From Terriglobia bacterium (GTDB taxonomy: Bacteria; Acidobacteriota; Terriglobia; Bryobacterales; Bryobacteraceae), in NCBI GenBank assembly GCA_020073305.1, contig JAIQFK010000003.1:124001-188000 (forward strand): a DNA stretch of 64,000 bases, in the 5' to 3' direction. Below the pieces are notes generated by a model. It searched no databases and was not told where the DNA came from. It worked only from the letters and a program-made list of their open reading frames with translations. Position 1 is the stretch's first letter. Each line of letters begins with the position of its first letter. Below are positions 44,625 to 54,300 of the stretch, one piece after another. Position numbers and translations under genes: made by a program.

Positions 44625-45649
44625 GGCGACGGCATTTCCTGTTCGGATCTCTCGCCACCGGCCTCTCCGCTTGCCGCCGCGATCGCAGACCGCGCCTCAA
44701 CGTCTACAATTGGTCGGCCTACGTCGCGCCCGACACCATTCCCAACTTCGAGAAGGAGTTCGGGGTACGGGTTCGCTACGTCACTTACGAAAGCAACGAA
44801 GAGATGCTCGCCCAGGTGATCACGGGCAACTCAGGCTGGGACATCGTGTTTCCCACGCACAACCGGGTTCCGCCGATGTCGTCGATGGGTTTGCTCGCCC
44901 CGCTGGATCGCAGCCGACTTAAGAACCTGCCGAATCTCGATCCACAGTTCCAATCGCCGTCGTGGGACCGCGCGCTCGAATGGTGCATGCCCTACATGTG
45001 GTTCGGCACCGGCATCGCGTTTAACCGTTCGGTTGCGCCTGCGCCCAGCGCCTGGGCCGACCTCTGGAGCCCGCGATTCAAGGGACGTCTCACCATGCTG
45101 GACGATCCCGAGGACGTCATTGGCGCAAGCCTGAAAAAACTGGGCCTGCCGTTTGGCTCGACGGATCCCGATGAAATTCGCCGCGCCGAGCACGAGCTGT
45201 TCCAGCAAAAGCCGCTCGTCCGCGCCTATCTCAATGCGGAAGTGCGCGACCAGCTCGTTTCGGGCGACGTGCTGGTGGCCCAGTTGTGGTCGACCACCGC
45301 GGCCCAGGCGCTCGATGTCTCTCCCTCGCTCGACTTCGTCTTCCCCGCGGAAGGCTTCCCGCTGTACTGTGACTGTGCCGTCATCCTGCGCGAGAGCCGC
45401 CGCCGCGAGCTGGCCCACGAGTTTCTGGATTATCTGTTGCGCCCGGCGGTCTCCGCGGCCATCGCGCAGAGCACCTTGACCGCCACCGCGAACGCCGGGG
45501 GCCACGCATTGTTGCCCGACAAACTCCGCAACAGCGCAGCACTCTACCCGGCTTTGGACGTCCTGCGCCGCGGCGAGTGGCCGGGAACGCTGCCGCCCGC
45601 CGCGCAAAGGCTGCGCGATCGGATCTGGACGGAAGTAAAGGCGTCGTGA
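44621..45649 (+). CDS. potD: polyamine-type ABC transporter substrate-binding lipoprotein
   Basis: 342 residues. A twin-arginine-like start (RRRHFLFGS) leads into a lipobox LSAC (Cys18), placing the protein on the membrane outer face. The binding domain opens with LNVYNWSAYVAPDTIPNFEKEFGVRVRYVTYESNEEMLAQV, the standard PotD/PotF entry, and later NRVPPMSSMGLLAPLDRS. Captures putrescine, spermidine or a similar cation. Overlaps potC by 4 bases. Confidence 0.92.
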   Translation: MRRRHFLFGSLATGLSACRRDRRPRLNVYNWSAYVAPDTIPNFEKEFGVRVRYVTYESNEEMLAQVITGNSGWDIVFPTHNRVPPMSSMGLLAPLDRSRLKNLPNLDPQFQSPSWDRALEWCMPYMWFGTGIAFNRSVAPAPSAWADLWSPRFKGRLTMLDDPEDVIGASLKKLGLPFGSTDPDEIRRAEHELFQQKPLVRAYLNAEVRDQLVSGDVLVAQLWSTTAAQALDVSPSLDFVFPAEGFPLYCDCAVILRESRRRELAHEFLDYLLRPAVSAAIAQSTLTATANAGGHALLPDKLRNSAALYPALDVLRRGEWPGTLPPAAQRLRDRIWTEVKAS

Positions 45650-45667
45650 AGTTTCGGGACGAACGGG

Positions 45668-46576
45668 CTATTGAAAGTAGAGCACGTCCGGCCGGACCTG
45701 GGTCAGCTCGTCGATGCAATCCCCGCAGATGATCCGGTAGCCGGACCACTGGGCGAGAACGACCTCAGGAATGCGCACTGGATCATCGTCCAGATGTTCC
45801 ATGGCGATGGCGAGTCTCGGGTGGAATTTGGCCAGCGTGTTCCTGGCGCCCGCCAGCGCCCGCTTTTCAGCACCCTCCACGTCGAGCTTGATGAAATCGG
45901 CGCGGTCGATTTTCTGGTCCGCCAACAGCTCATCGATCGTCGTGAGTGGCACCTTTACCTCCTGCATGGCTGGACCAAAACTGCCCACAAAACTGTTGCG
46001 GGCGGAGTTGCCGGCGTCGACGCGCAGGGCCAGGGAGTCGTCGTGGTCCCAAACACCCTTGGGCAGCACGATCACGCGGCCCTTGACGATCTCATCGGCA
46101 AAGTTTCGCCGCAGGCATTCCACGTTTTCGGGCGCAGGTTCGATCGCTACTACCAACCGGGCGCCGTCGGCTAGCGCTTCGTGCGTAAACACGCCGACGT
46201 TAGCGCCACAATCCAGCACGACATCGCCGGGCTGCACGCCATCGCGACCCTCGCCATATACTTTCGTCGCCTGTTCGGCAAGGTTGAGTACGAGCGTGTC
46301 GTCATTTCGCGCCGGAACCCAATACCGCCCCATTGACGTTTCCCACTGATGGTAAGACGAGTCTTTTGCGACGAGACGCCTCTCCTGGAACAGACGGCGC
46401 TCGATCTTTTGGCGGCCGGCTATTGTGTCGTAACTCTTGACCGCCTTTTGGAACGGACACCGGGAAGCGCGCCCCAGAGCGTAGAGGCAGGAGAGACGCG
46501 TGGAGGGCAGCCAAAAGAGAATGTTGGCGGCCACTACCACCCAGATGAGAATCTTGATCGTTCGAGTTAACGTCAT
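45668..46576 (-). CDS. FkbM family methyltransferase, membrane-anchored
   Basis: 302 residues: an N-terminal signal anchor (IKILIWVVVAANILFWLPS), then a Rossmann methyltransferase with motif I VVLDCGANVGVFTHEAL near residue 120, acidic residue VVAIEPAPENVECLRRNF, and the FkbM core DFIKLDVEGAEKRALAGA near residue 230. FkbM enzymes O-methylate sugars or polyketides, often in glycan modification. GGAG precedes the ATG. Convergent with potD. Confidence 0.87.
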   Translation of the reverse strand: MTLTRTIKILIWVVVAANILFWLPSTRLSCLYALGRASRCPFQKAVKSYDTIAGRQKIERRLFQERRLVAKDSSYHQWETSMGRYWVPARNDDTLVLNLAEQATKVYGEGRDGVQPGDVVLDCGANVGVFTHEALADGARLVVAIEPAPENVECLRRNFADEIVKGRVIVLPKGVWDHDDSLALRVDAGNSARNSFVGSFGPAMQEVKVPLTTIDELLADQKIDRADFIKLDVEGAEKRALAGARNTLAKFHPRLAIAMEHLDDDPVRIPEVVLAQWSGYRIICGDCIDELTQVRPDVLYFQ

Positions 46577-46729
46577 GTTTTTGCTCCACGGCCGGGAGGG
46601 AAAGCGCGCGGTAAATCAGGCAAATGATTGATTCCTCATTCACTATAGGATTTCGGATCGCGCAGGGCCAGTCATCTTTGGTTAGCATCCGTCAGCGAGC
46701 CGGGTCCGAACCGGCGTAAATTGGTAGGC

Positions 46730-48106
46730 ATGCTGCTCGCTCTGTTCCTGACCCTCGCAGTTCCAACCGACTGGGTGCCAGCGCGCTGGCAATGGCTCGA
46801 GACCAAAACGCTCGAGTTGCTCAAGGGCACGCCGGTCAATTGCCTGCTGATTGACTGGGATTCGCGGCAGAGGGTGCAAGCTGCCGTTTTCGCCGGGGCG
46901 GCCGCCGAGCAGGGCATCGCGACGCTGGCGGTGATCCGGCCGGGCGGCGATCCGTCCGAACCCGCTCGAGACGCCATTCGCGCTAAACTCACCGGCGTTG
47001 TTCTCGAAGGCGATTTTTCGCCGGAAGTTGCGCAGCGCGTAAAGGCCTCGGTGGCGCCGGCCCCGTTGATCGAACTGACGATGCGCAGCCGCATGGCCCT
47101 GGGCAGCGACGCGCCCGTGCTCGGAACATACCAGGGCGTTTGGCCGGGCATCCCGCTCATGGAAGACGGCGCTGCGAAGGCCGGACCGTCGGGCTCGCCC
47201 TGGATCAACACGAATGCCGGTTTTCTGCGGGCCGCGCGCGCGTTCGGTTCGAGCGTGATCTGGATTGCCAATCTCCCTCCGCCCAAGACCGTCATCGCCG
47301 GCGAGAACTACGCGCAGGTGATTGGCGACGCCGAAATGGTAGGCGCGCGCTGGGTGATCGCGCTCGATGACGACCTCGCGCGCCGCCTGCACGCCAACGA
47401 CAAGGCCGCGCGCGAACAGTGGGTGCGAATCACGCGCCAGCTGGACTTCTACGAATCGCACCGCGACTGGCACTCATTCCGCCCGTACGGGAAGCTGGCC
47501 GTCGTCCAGGGACTGAAGGACGGCGTTCTGCTCTCCGGAGGCATTCTGGACATGATCGGCGCACGGCACACGCCCGTGCTTCTGGTGCCGCCCGAACGCC
47601 TGCGCCCGGAAATGCTCACGGGCGCCACGATGGCCGTCGATGTGGACGCCCAATCGCTCACCCCTGAGCAGCGCGAAGTGCTCAAAGCCTTCACACGCGC
47701 CGGCGGCACTCTGCTCACCGGCCCGTCCGATTGGAAGGAAGGCGCCGCCACCCAACCCGATCAGATCACGCTTGACGACAAGCAAACTAAGCGCCTCGAC
47801 GATGTCTGGCACGACATCAATTCCATGATCGGGCGCGGCAACCTTGGTGTCCGGCTGTTCAACGTTTCCTCCATGCTTTCCAATCTGCTGGTATCGAGCG
47901 ACGGCAAACAGGAACTCGTCCACCTGGTGAATTATTCGAACTATCCCGTCGAGTCGGTCACGGTGCACGCGCTCGGCGAGTTCCATCATGCTTACCTCTA
48001 TACGCCCGAGGCTCCCGAAAAGAAACTGGAAGTTTACAAAGTGGATGAAGGCACGGGCATCGATATCGACCGCGTCAATACCAGCGCAACCGTGCGCCTG
48101 GAGTAA
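46730..48106 (+). CDS. secreted protein of unknown function
   Basis: 458 residues with a short signal (LLALFLTLAVPTDW). No family recognised with confidence. A TIM-barrel-like first half (TPVNCLLIDWDSRQRVQAAVFAGAA and GIATLAVIRPGG) is followed by a GATase-like glutamine-amidotransferase fold (LLSGGILDMIGARHTPVLLVPPERL, then AFTRAGGTLLTG) and a C-terminal beta domain, an arrangement seen in putative glycosidases. The ATG at 46730 is preferred over a TTG three codons earlier. A DUF362 gene follows by nine bases. Confidence 0.65.
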   Translation: MLLALFLTLAVPTDWVPARWQWLETKTLELLKGTPVNCLLIDWDSRQRVQAAVFAGAAAEQGIATLAVIRPGGDPSEPARDAIRAKLTGVVLEGDFSPEVAQRVKASVAPAPLIELTMRSRMALGSDAPVLGTYQGVWPGIPLMEDGAAKAGPSGSPWINTNAGFLRAARAFGSSVIWIANLPPPKTVIAGENYAQVIGDAEMVGARWVIALDDDLARRLHANDKAAREQWVRITRQLDFYESHRDWHSFRPYGKLAVVQGLKDGVLLSGGILDMIGARHTPVLLVPPERLRPEMLTGATMAVDVDAQSLTPEQREVLKAFTRAGGTLLTGPSDWKEGAATQPDQITLDDKQTKRLDDVWHDINSMIGRGNLGVRLFNVSSMLSNLLVSSDGKQELVHLVNYSNYPVESVTVHALGEFHHAYLYTPEAPEKKLEVYKVDEGTGIDIDRVNTSATVRLE

Positions 48107-48115
48107 ACTAATCTT

Positions 48116-49240
48116 ATGACCCGACGTGAATGGCTGGCCCTGGTCGGCTCTACCCCTCTCCTGAACGCTGCGCCCAACGCTCCCGCCGCGCCCGTGTCGA
48201 TCGCCAAGTGCGCGTCCTACGATGGCGACGTCACCGCGACTCTGGCCACCATGTTCGACCAGCTCGGCGGGCTCGAGCGCATCGTCAAGGGCAAAACCGT
48301 CACCGTGAAACTGAACCTCACCGGCAGCCCCGGACTGCGGCTCAAGGGCCGGCCGCTCGGGGTCACGCACTACACGCATCCCAAGCTGGTGGGCGCCACA
48401 GCTTACCTGATGGGACGCGCCGGCGCCACGCGCATCCGGTTTGTCGAGAGCGGTTGGGCGTTGAGCGGGCCGCTCGAAGAGTACTTGCTCGATTCTGGCT
48501 GGAACGTGCGCGCGCTGGCCGGCGCGGCGCCAGGCGTGGAGTTCGAAAACACCAACAATCTGGGCAAGGGCAAACGTTATTCGCGCCTCAAGGTTCCCGG
48601 CACGCCATATGTCTATCCGGCCTTCGACCTGAATCATGCTTTCGAGGACACCGACGTTTTCGTGAGCATGGCGAAGCTCAAGAACCACGAGACTTGCGGC
48701 GTGACGCTCTCGCTGAAGAATTGCTTCGGCAACACGCCGGCCTCCATCTACGGCGACGATTCGGGCAAAGACGAGCCCAACGAAAAACCTAACAGCGGAC
48801 GCGAGGCAGTCTGCCATAGCGGCAAGCGCCAGCCGTCACGTTCGGCGCCACAGGAGATCAACTTCGGCTCCAACCACGATCCCGGCTATCGTGTGCCGCA
48901 CATTGTAGCGGACGTGGTGGCCGCACGGCCCATCGATCTGGCCATCATCGACGGCATCGAATCCATGGCGGGTGGCGAAGGCCCGTGGATTCGCAGCAAG
49001 CCGCTGCGCCTGGTGCAACCCGGCGTTTTGATTGCCGGCACAAATCCAGTCAACACGGATGCGGTGGCGACGGCCGTCATGGGTTACAATCCCCGCGCCG
49101 ACCGCGGCACCGCGCCGTTCGCCACCTGCGATAACACGTTGTTGTTGGCAGAACGCCACGGCATCGGCACTACCGATCTCAACCGCATTGAGGTGCTGGG
49201 AGTTCCCATCGCGCAGGCGCTCTACCGGTATGAAAGCTGA
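48116..49240 (+). CDS. DUF362 domain-containing protein, Tat-exported
   Basis: 374 residues with a Tat-like leader (TRREWLALVGSTPLL). DUF362 features: KGKTVTVKLNLTGSPGLRLKGRPLG near residue 60, TDVFVSMAKLKNHETCGVTLSLKNCFGN near residue 180 and LAIIDGIESMAGGEGPW near 275, where the family binds metal or an iron-sulfur cluster. It overlaps the gamma-glutamyltransferase gene by 11 bases, so the two proteins are made together. Role unknown. Confidence 0.88.
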   Translation: MTRREWLALVGSTPLLNAAPNAPAAPVSIAKCASYDGDVTATLATMFDQLGGLERIVKGKTVTVKLNLTGSPGLRLKGRPLGVTHYTHPKLVGATAYLMGRAGATRIRFVESGWALSGPLEEYLLDSGWNVRALAGAAPGVEFENTNNLGKGKRYSRLKVPGTPYVYPAFDLNHAFEDTDVFVSMAKLKNHETCGVTLSLKNCFGNTPASIYGDDSGKDEPNEKPNSGREAVCHSGKRQPSRSAPQEINFGSNHDPGYRVPHIVADVVAARPIDLAIIDGIESMAGGEGPWIRSKPLRLVQPGVLIAGTNPVNTDAVATAVMGYNPRADRGTAPFATCDNTLLLAERHGIGTTDLNRIEVLGVPIAQALYRYES

Positions 49241-51008
49241 TCGCGGGCTGGCGGTCGCGGCTCTCCTCGTCGCACTACCGCTCTCCGCCCAAGTCCGGCA
49301 CACCATGTTTCCGCCTGTGCGCGGCACTCATGAAATGGTGGGAGCCGCGAACAATCTCGAGGTCGAAGCCGGATTCCGCATTTTGACGCAGGGTGGCAAC
49401 GCCATCGACGCCGGCGTGGCCACGGTGCTGGCGGCCGCGGTCACCGAACAATCGCGATTCGGATTGGGCGGTGAGATTCCCATACTGGTGAAGCCGGTTG
49501 GAAAGCCGGTAGTGGCCATCAGCGGGATTGGGACCGCACCCGCCAAAGCCACCGTTGAGTTCTACAAAGGCCGGAAAGCCGAACCTTGGGAAGACGAAGA
49601 CCACCTTACTCCAATCCCCGCGATCGGTATTCTGTCGGCTCCGGTGCCGGGAGTTTTCGACGGACTGATTCTGGCGCTGTCAAAGTACGGCACCATGTCG
49701 TTCGCGCAAGTGGTGGCGCCCGCCATCGAATACGCCGGCGGCTTCCCGATTGCCGAGGAGTTCGCGGCGTTCATTCACGGTAACGAGCGTTTTCTCGACC
49801 TGTGGCCGGCTTCCAAAGATTTCTTCTTCCCCGGCGGAACGGCCCCGGACCGCGGGCAAATCTTTCGTGAACCCACGCTGGCCCGCACGCTCCGCTCACT
49901 CGTGGCGGTAGAGAAGAAGACTGCCGGCAATCGCGTGGCCAAGCTCGGGGCGGTGCGTGACTACTTTTACAAGGGCACGCTCGCCCGGCGGATGGCCGCA
50001 TTTTCTGAACACAACGGGGGCCTGGTCGCTTATCGGGATCTGGCAAATTTCCATGCCGAGACCGATCGCCCGCGCAGCGCCACCTACCGCGGCTACGAGG
50101 TGGTCAAGCCCGGATTCTGGACGCAGGGACCGGTGATGATAGAAGCTCTCAATATCCTGGAGGGTTTCAATCTGAAAGCGATGGGGCACAACTCGCCCGA
50201 ATACCTGCACACCGTGGTGGAAACCGTGAAGCTGGCCTTCGCTGATCGCGACCGCTATTACGGAGATCCGAAGTTCTCTCACATCCCGGAAGAAATCCTG
50301 CTGTCGAAAGAGTACGCGGCTGAGCGCCGCAAGCTGATCGATCCGTCGCACGCCTCGCTCGAGCACAGGCCCGGCAGCTTCGGTAAGCCGCTCGAAATCG
50401 AAAAGACATCGACGCCCGCCGCCATCGGCGCGCATGACACTACTTGTGTGAACGTGGTGGACCGCAAAGGCAACGTGTTTTCGGCCACGCCAAGCGGAGC
50501 CTGGCTGCCCTCGGTCATCCTCGGTGACACCGGCGTTCCCTTAAGCTCGCGCATGCAGTCTTTCGTGATGACGCCGGGCCACCCCAACCAGCTCGCGCCG
50601 GGCAAACGGCCTCGCGTGACCCTGAGCCCGACCATCGTGCTCCGCGATGGCAAGCCGTTTCTCGCCCTCTCCACTCCCGGAGGCGATAACCAGGACCAGG
50701 CCCTGCTGCAGGTGCTCTTGAACATCGTGGAATTCGGTATGTCGCCGCAGGAAGCCGTGGAAGCTCCACGCTTCCAGACTGAGCATTTTTTCAGTTCGTT
50801 TGGCAATCACGAGTTCTCACCCGGGAGACTGAGCCTCGAGGGCCGAATCTCGAAGGACACCGCCGACAAGCTAGGCGCGCTCGGCCATCACGTAAGCGTC
50901 ACCGGCGACTGGAGCAATTCTTCAGCTCCGACCGTGATCAAGATTTCGGATGGCGTGCTCGATGGCGGCGCCGACCCCCGCCGCAGCCGGTTCATCTTCG
51001 GACGGTAA
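49230..51008 (+). CDS. ggt: gamma-glutamyltransferase (Ntn hydrolase)
   Basis: 592 residues, secreted (signal RGLAVAALLVALPLSAQ). Cleaves gamma-glutamyl bonds of glutathione-like compounds. Evidence: GAANNLEVEAGFRILTQGGNAIDAGVATVLAAAV near the N terminus, LGGEIPILV, and the autocatalytic Thr in HDTTCVNVVDRKGNVFSAT near residue 405 followed by the FVMTPGHPNQLAPGKRP and LSPTIVLRDGKPFL segments of the small subunit. The ATG at 49230 overlaps the DUF362 stop. Confidence 0.92.
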   Translation: MKADRGLAVAALLVALPLSAQVRHTMFPPVRGTHEMVGAANNLEVEAGFRILTQGGNAIDAGVATVLAAAVTEQSRFGLGGEIPILVKPVGKPVVAISGIGTAPAKATVEFYKGRKAEPWEDEDHLTPIPAIGILSAPVPGVFDGLILALSKYGTMSFAQVVAPAIEYAGGFPIAEEFAAFIHGNERFLDLWPASKDFFFPGGTAPDRGQIFREPTLARTLRSLVAVEKKTAGNRVAKLGAVRDYFYKGTLARRMAAFSEHNGGLVAYRDLANFHAETDRPRSATYRGYEVVKPGFWTQGPVMIEALNILEGFNLKAMGHNSPEYLHTVVETVKLAFADRDRYYGDPKFSHIPEEILLSKEYAAERRKLIDPSHASLEHRPGSFGKPLEIEKTSTPAAIGAHDTTCVNVVDRKGNVFSATPSGAWLPSVILGDTGVPLSSRMQSFVMTPGHPNQLAPGKRPRVTLSPTIVLRDGKPFLALSTPGGDNQDQALLQVLLNIVEFGMSPQEAVEAPRFQTEHFFSSFGNHEFSPGRLSLEGRISKDTADKLGALGHHVSVTGDWSNSSAPTVIKISDGVLDGGADPRRSRFIFGR

Positions 51009-51032
51009 ACCGCTCAACAACTAAAGACGGGT

Positions 51033-51320
51033 TGGTGGCGGAGGCGGGAATTGAACCCGCACTCTCCTTGCGGAGAAACGGATTTTCGTACCACTATGGC
51101 TTTCGCCACCAGCCCCCGCTGTTTGTGGTCTGGACTATGCCTTTGTCCGGACTGGACAGTTGCCGTCTAGTCTCTACACGTTCCTGTTCTTCGAAACAGG
51201 CTTCGCTCGGCGTTGCCATTTCACAGGGTTCACCGAATTTGACAACATTCATACAGGCAATTCCTTGCCTGCTGCTCATTTCAACAAGTCCGTTGCGTCT
51301 GCCGATTTCGCCACTCCGCC
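51033..51320 (-). tRNA. tRNA-Leu(UAA), interrupted by a group I intron
   Basis: Exons 51320-51286 and 51086-51033 fold into an 89-nt class II leucine tRNA. Acceptor stem GGCGGAG/CTCCGCC (51314-51320 with 51037-51043), A discriminator and an encoded CCA (51033-51035), D stem GCG/CGC, anticodon stem ACGGA/TCCGT with loop CUUAAAA giving anticodon UAA, a long variable arm (TTCTCCGCAAGGAGAGT) and a perfect T arm GCGGG-TTCAATT-CCCGC (51044-51060). The exons are joined between U34 and A35. Reads UUA codons. It lies between the ggt and GH42-like genes, on the opposite strand. Confidence 0.96.
51087..51285 (-). ncRNA. group I intron in tRNA-Leu(UAA), 199 nt
   Basis: Self-splicing intron between U34 and A35 of the anticodon. 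Pairings found by hand: P1 CUU of the 5' exon with GAG (51277-51275, U-G at the splice site), P2 stem 51271-51265/51260-51254 with a GGAA tetraloop, P3 51246-51241/51167-51162, P4 51237-51233/51210-51206, P6 51200-51195/51188-51183, P7 51172-51168/51137-51133 within the R and S elements (AGAGACTAGACGGC and GCATAGTCC), P8 51158-51154/51148-51144, P9 TGGC-GAAA-GCCA 51108-51097, and a terminal G (51087). No homing endonuclease is encoded. Layout matches subgroup IC3 of cyanobacterial and plastid tRNA introns. Confidence 0.93.
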
Positions 51321-51387
51321 ACAGCACCAGTCTAGCAAAGCGAGTTTAGGACAGATCGCTCCGCAAAGCTTGAGATAATCCCTCTAT

Positions 51388-54300
51388 ATGCAATGCAAGC
51401 TGGCTATGGCAGTCGCCGTTTGTGCTGTCGCCACGGCGCAGGACGTTGGAATGGGGTCGAGGAAGGGCGGCGGCGAGAGATTTGAAGCGCCCTACACGCT
51501 CGATATTGAAACCCCGCACGTGAAATGGGCCAAGCCGCTGCCGGGCGGCCCGATTCATCTGCTGGCCGTACCCACGGTCGGCGAAGGCCGCACGCTTGTG
51601 GAACTGGCGGAACGCCTCTCGCTCGATCTCACCACCGTCAGTATCGATCCCGACTGGGACGTGAACAAATGGACCATGTCATTCGGCAAGGACTACGGAG
51701 CCCGTGCCGAAAAGGGCGACTTGAAACTCATCTATTCGTACCTGGAGCAGGAACTCACCAGTTCAAAGAAATTCGACGCCATTCTCCTGCCGCTCAACCA
51801 TGGGTGGAACTTGCTCACACCCGCCTCGCGCGACGCTCTGAAGCGCCGGGTGAACGAGGGTTGCGGCCTCGTGTTGATCAGGCCCTACGCCGGTGAGCTT
51901 TCTCCACTGACGCCGGTGGACCTGAAAGTGCCCGAATCCGAGCTGGAAGAGCCGCAACAGGCGGGTGAGGCCGAGTCATCGCCGTGGCGCCGGACGGGGG
52001 ATCATTACATCACTCGCGCCGTACCCGTTGAAACATTCCCATTCGGGGATGTTCAGAACTACATCTACCGCGCCGCGCCCGGCGCAACGGTGCTGATTCA
52101 GACCGAATCCGGGCATCCGGTGCTCGCCGTGCGGCAGTCCGGCAAGGGACGGGTGGTGGCCTTGGGGTACCGGAATCAGGGGTTGAGCTGGCAAATGCCT
52201 ATGTCTGCTCTCGGGCGCTTTGTCGATACCTCTTGGGAATACTTCTACTCGCTCATGGCTCGCGCGATCATCTACGCCGCGGGCCGCGAGCCGCAGTCCA
52301 TTCCCGATTTCAACGCCGGCGGGTCGGTGTGGCGCCTCCGCGATCATTACAACCGCGTGCTGGAGTCGGGACGCGGCCGTCCACCGCAATGGACAAAGCT
52401 TGAACCGGGCCGGTACTTCCTGGAACAGCAACTCGCGGGGGACTGGAAGATCACCCCCATCGAAACCGGGCAGCCCGAACGAATCGATGACCTCGAGGCC
52501 GAGCCGAACGTAATCGCCGAAGGCGCGGCGGTGGAGGTGCGCTGGAAAGCCGGGCGATCCGCTCGCATCGAACTGGTGGACGGTTTCAATCGCGTCATTG
52601 CCCGCGCGGAGGGAACCGGCCACATCCGGCTGACGGCTGGGCGGCCGCTCACCCACTCCGGCTTCGTGCGCGCCACCATCGGCGCTACCGTGCGGCAAAG
52701 CCCCGTGCAGTTCGTCGCCGCGTCGCGCGAGTGGAACGATTACGAAGTCATCATGCCCTGGTATGGCCCGAAATCGTACCAGCCGTGGATTCCCGCGCTC
52801 GACGAGCAGTTTCGCCGCATCGGGATCACGACGCTGGCCGACCCCGAGCGCAACTTCAAGATGATGGTCAGTGCCCACCTGCCCGGGTTCGGCATCTATT
52901 GGTACCGGCGCGACGCCTATCTCAAGCGCAAGGCCGATTACTTGAAGACCGGGGACAAGAAATACTTGACTCGTGAGGTCACGCTCGAATCGCCGGCGTT
53001 TGAGGCGGGCCTTCGCGCGCAGTTGGATAAATCGCTGCGCCCGCTGGCTCCGCTAAAGCCCATGGCCTGCTATCTCGCTGACGAGTCGTCACTCACGTTC
53101 TACGCGGATGCGTTTGATGTGGACTGGGCGCCGGAATCGCTGGCCGGATTGCGCCCCTGGCTTCGCGAGGAGTATGGCAGCCTCGAAGCGCTGAACGCCT
53201 CCTGGGGGACAGCGTTCCAGGACTGGGAATCCGTGGTGCCCATGACGACGGAGGAGGCGCAGAAACACGGCAACTACGCGCCCTGGGCGGACCATCGCGC
53301 TTACATGGAGGCCGAGTTCGTGCGTGCATTTGGCAAAGCCCGCGACCTGGTTCACGAAATCGACCCGGGCGGGCGTGCTTCCATTTCAGGCACGCAGATT
53401 CCCACGGCGCACAACGGCTGCAACTGGTACCGCATCGATCAGGAGATCGATTACCTGCAACCCTACTCGGGCGGCAGCCAGGATCCCATGCACTACCTGT
53501 TTCGGCCGGGCCTCACGATCACCGGCTTCACCGGATACGGGCTGGTGGGAGATGAGGCGCAACGCGAACAGTGGCAGCGGCTGTTTTACGGCCAGAGCGG
53601 AGCTTCCATCTTCTGGCATTACACTTTGCTCAATCCGGACTTGACCCTGAGCGCTCAGGGCAAGGCGCTGGCGTCAGCGTTCGGACGACTGCAATCCGGC
53701 ATTGCCCGCGTGTTCATGAACTCAACCGTGCATGAAGACGGTGTCGCCATCCACTTCTCGATGCCGAGCATTCGTGGCGCCTGGATCACCGACGGGAAGA
53801 TCAAGGCCGGAACCGGGAGCAGTGAAGGCAAGTCATCCGCAAACTTCGCCGAACTGCAACACCGCCGCGGGACATGGGTGAAGGAACTCGAAAAGGACGG
53901 GGTTCAGTTCCGGTTCCTCGCTACCTCGCAGATCGAGTCCGGCATGCTCGACCGCTACCGTGTGCTCATCCTGCCGTATTCGATCGCGATCACCGACAAA
54001 GAAGTGCAGGAAATCGAACGTTTCATGGCGCGCGGCGGGATTGTCTATGGCGACGATCAGACCGGCCGCATGGACGGGCGGTGCCACTGGCGCAAACAGC
54101 CGCTGTGGAATGAGCAGACGAAAGGATTCGTACGCAGCGCGCCGCGCGATGTAGGAGTGAAGCACGACTTTGGGGGTCCGTACCTGGTAACCGTTCGCGA
54201 TTTCGGCCAGTCGCAGCTCACGGGAGTATTGCCGGACAAGGCAACGAGCGTTCGCCTCGCAGACACGAAGGGCGTCCGCTATGATTTGCTGCGCAGCGGC

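Noticed and set aside
47474-48817. Long antisense frame over the unknown secreted protein and DUF362 genes
   Set aside because: No motifs, rich in His and Arg as expected of a shadow of GC-rich coding sequence.
51094-51327. 77-codon open frame on the minus strand over the tRNA-Leu locus
   Set aside because: It spans tRNA exon and intron sequence; its 'protein' is a translation of structural RNA and has no independent support.
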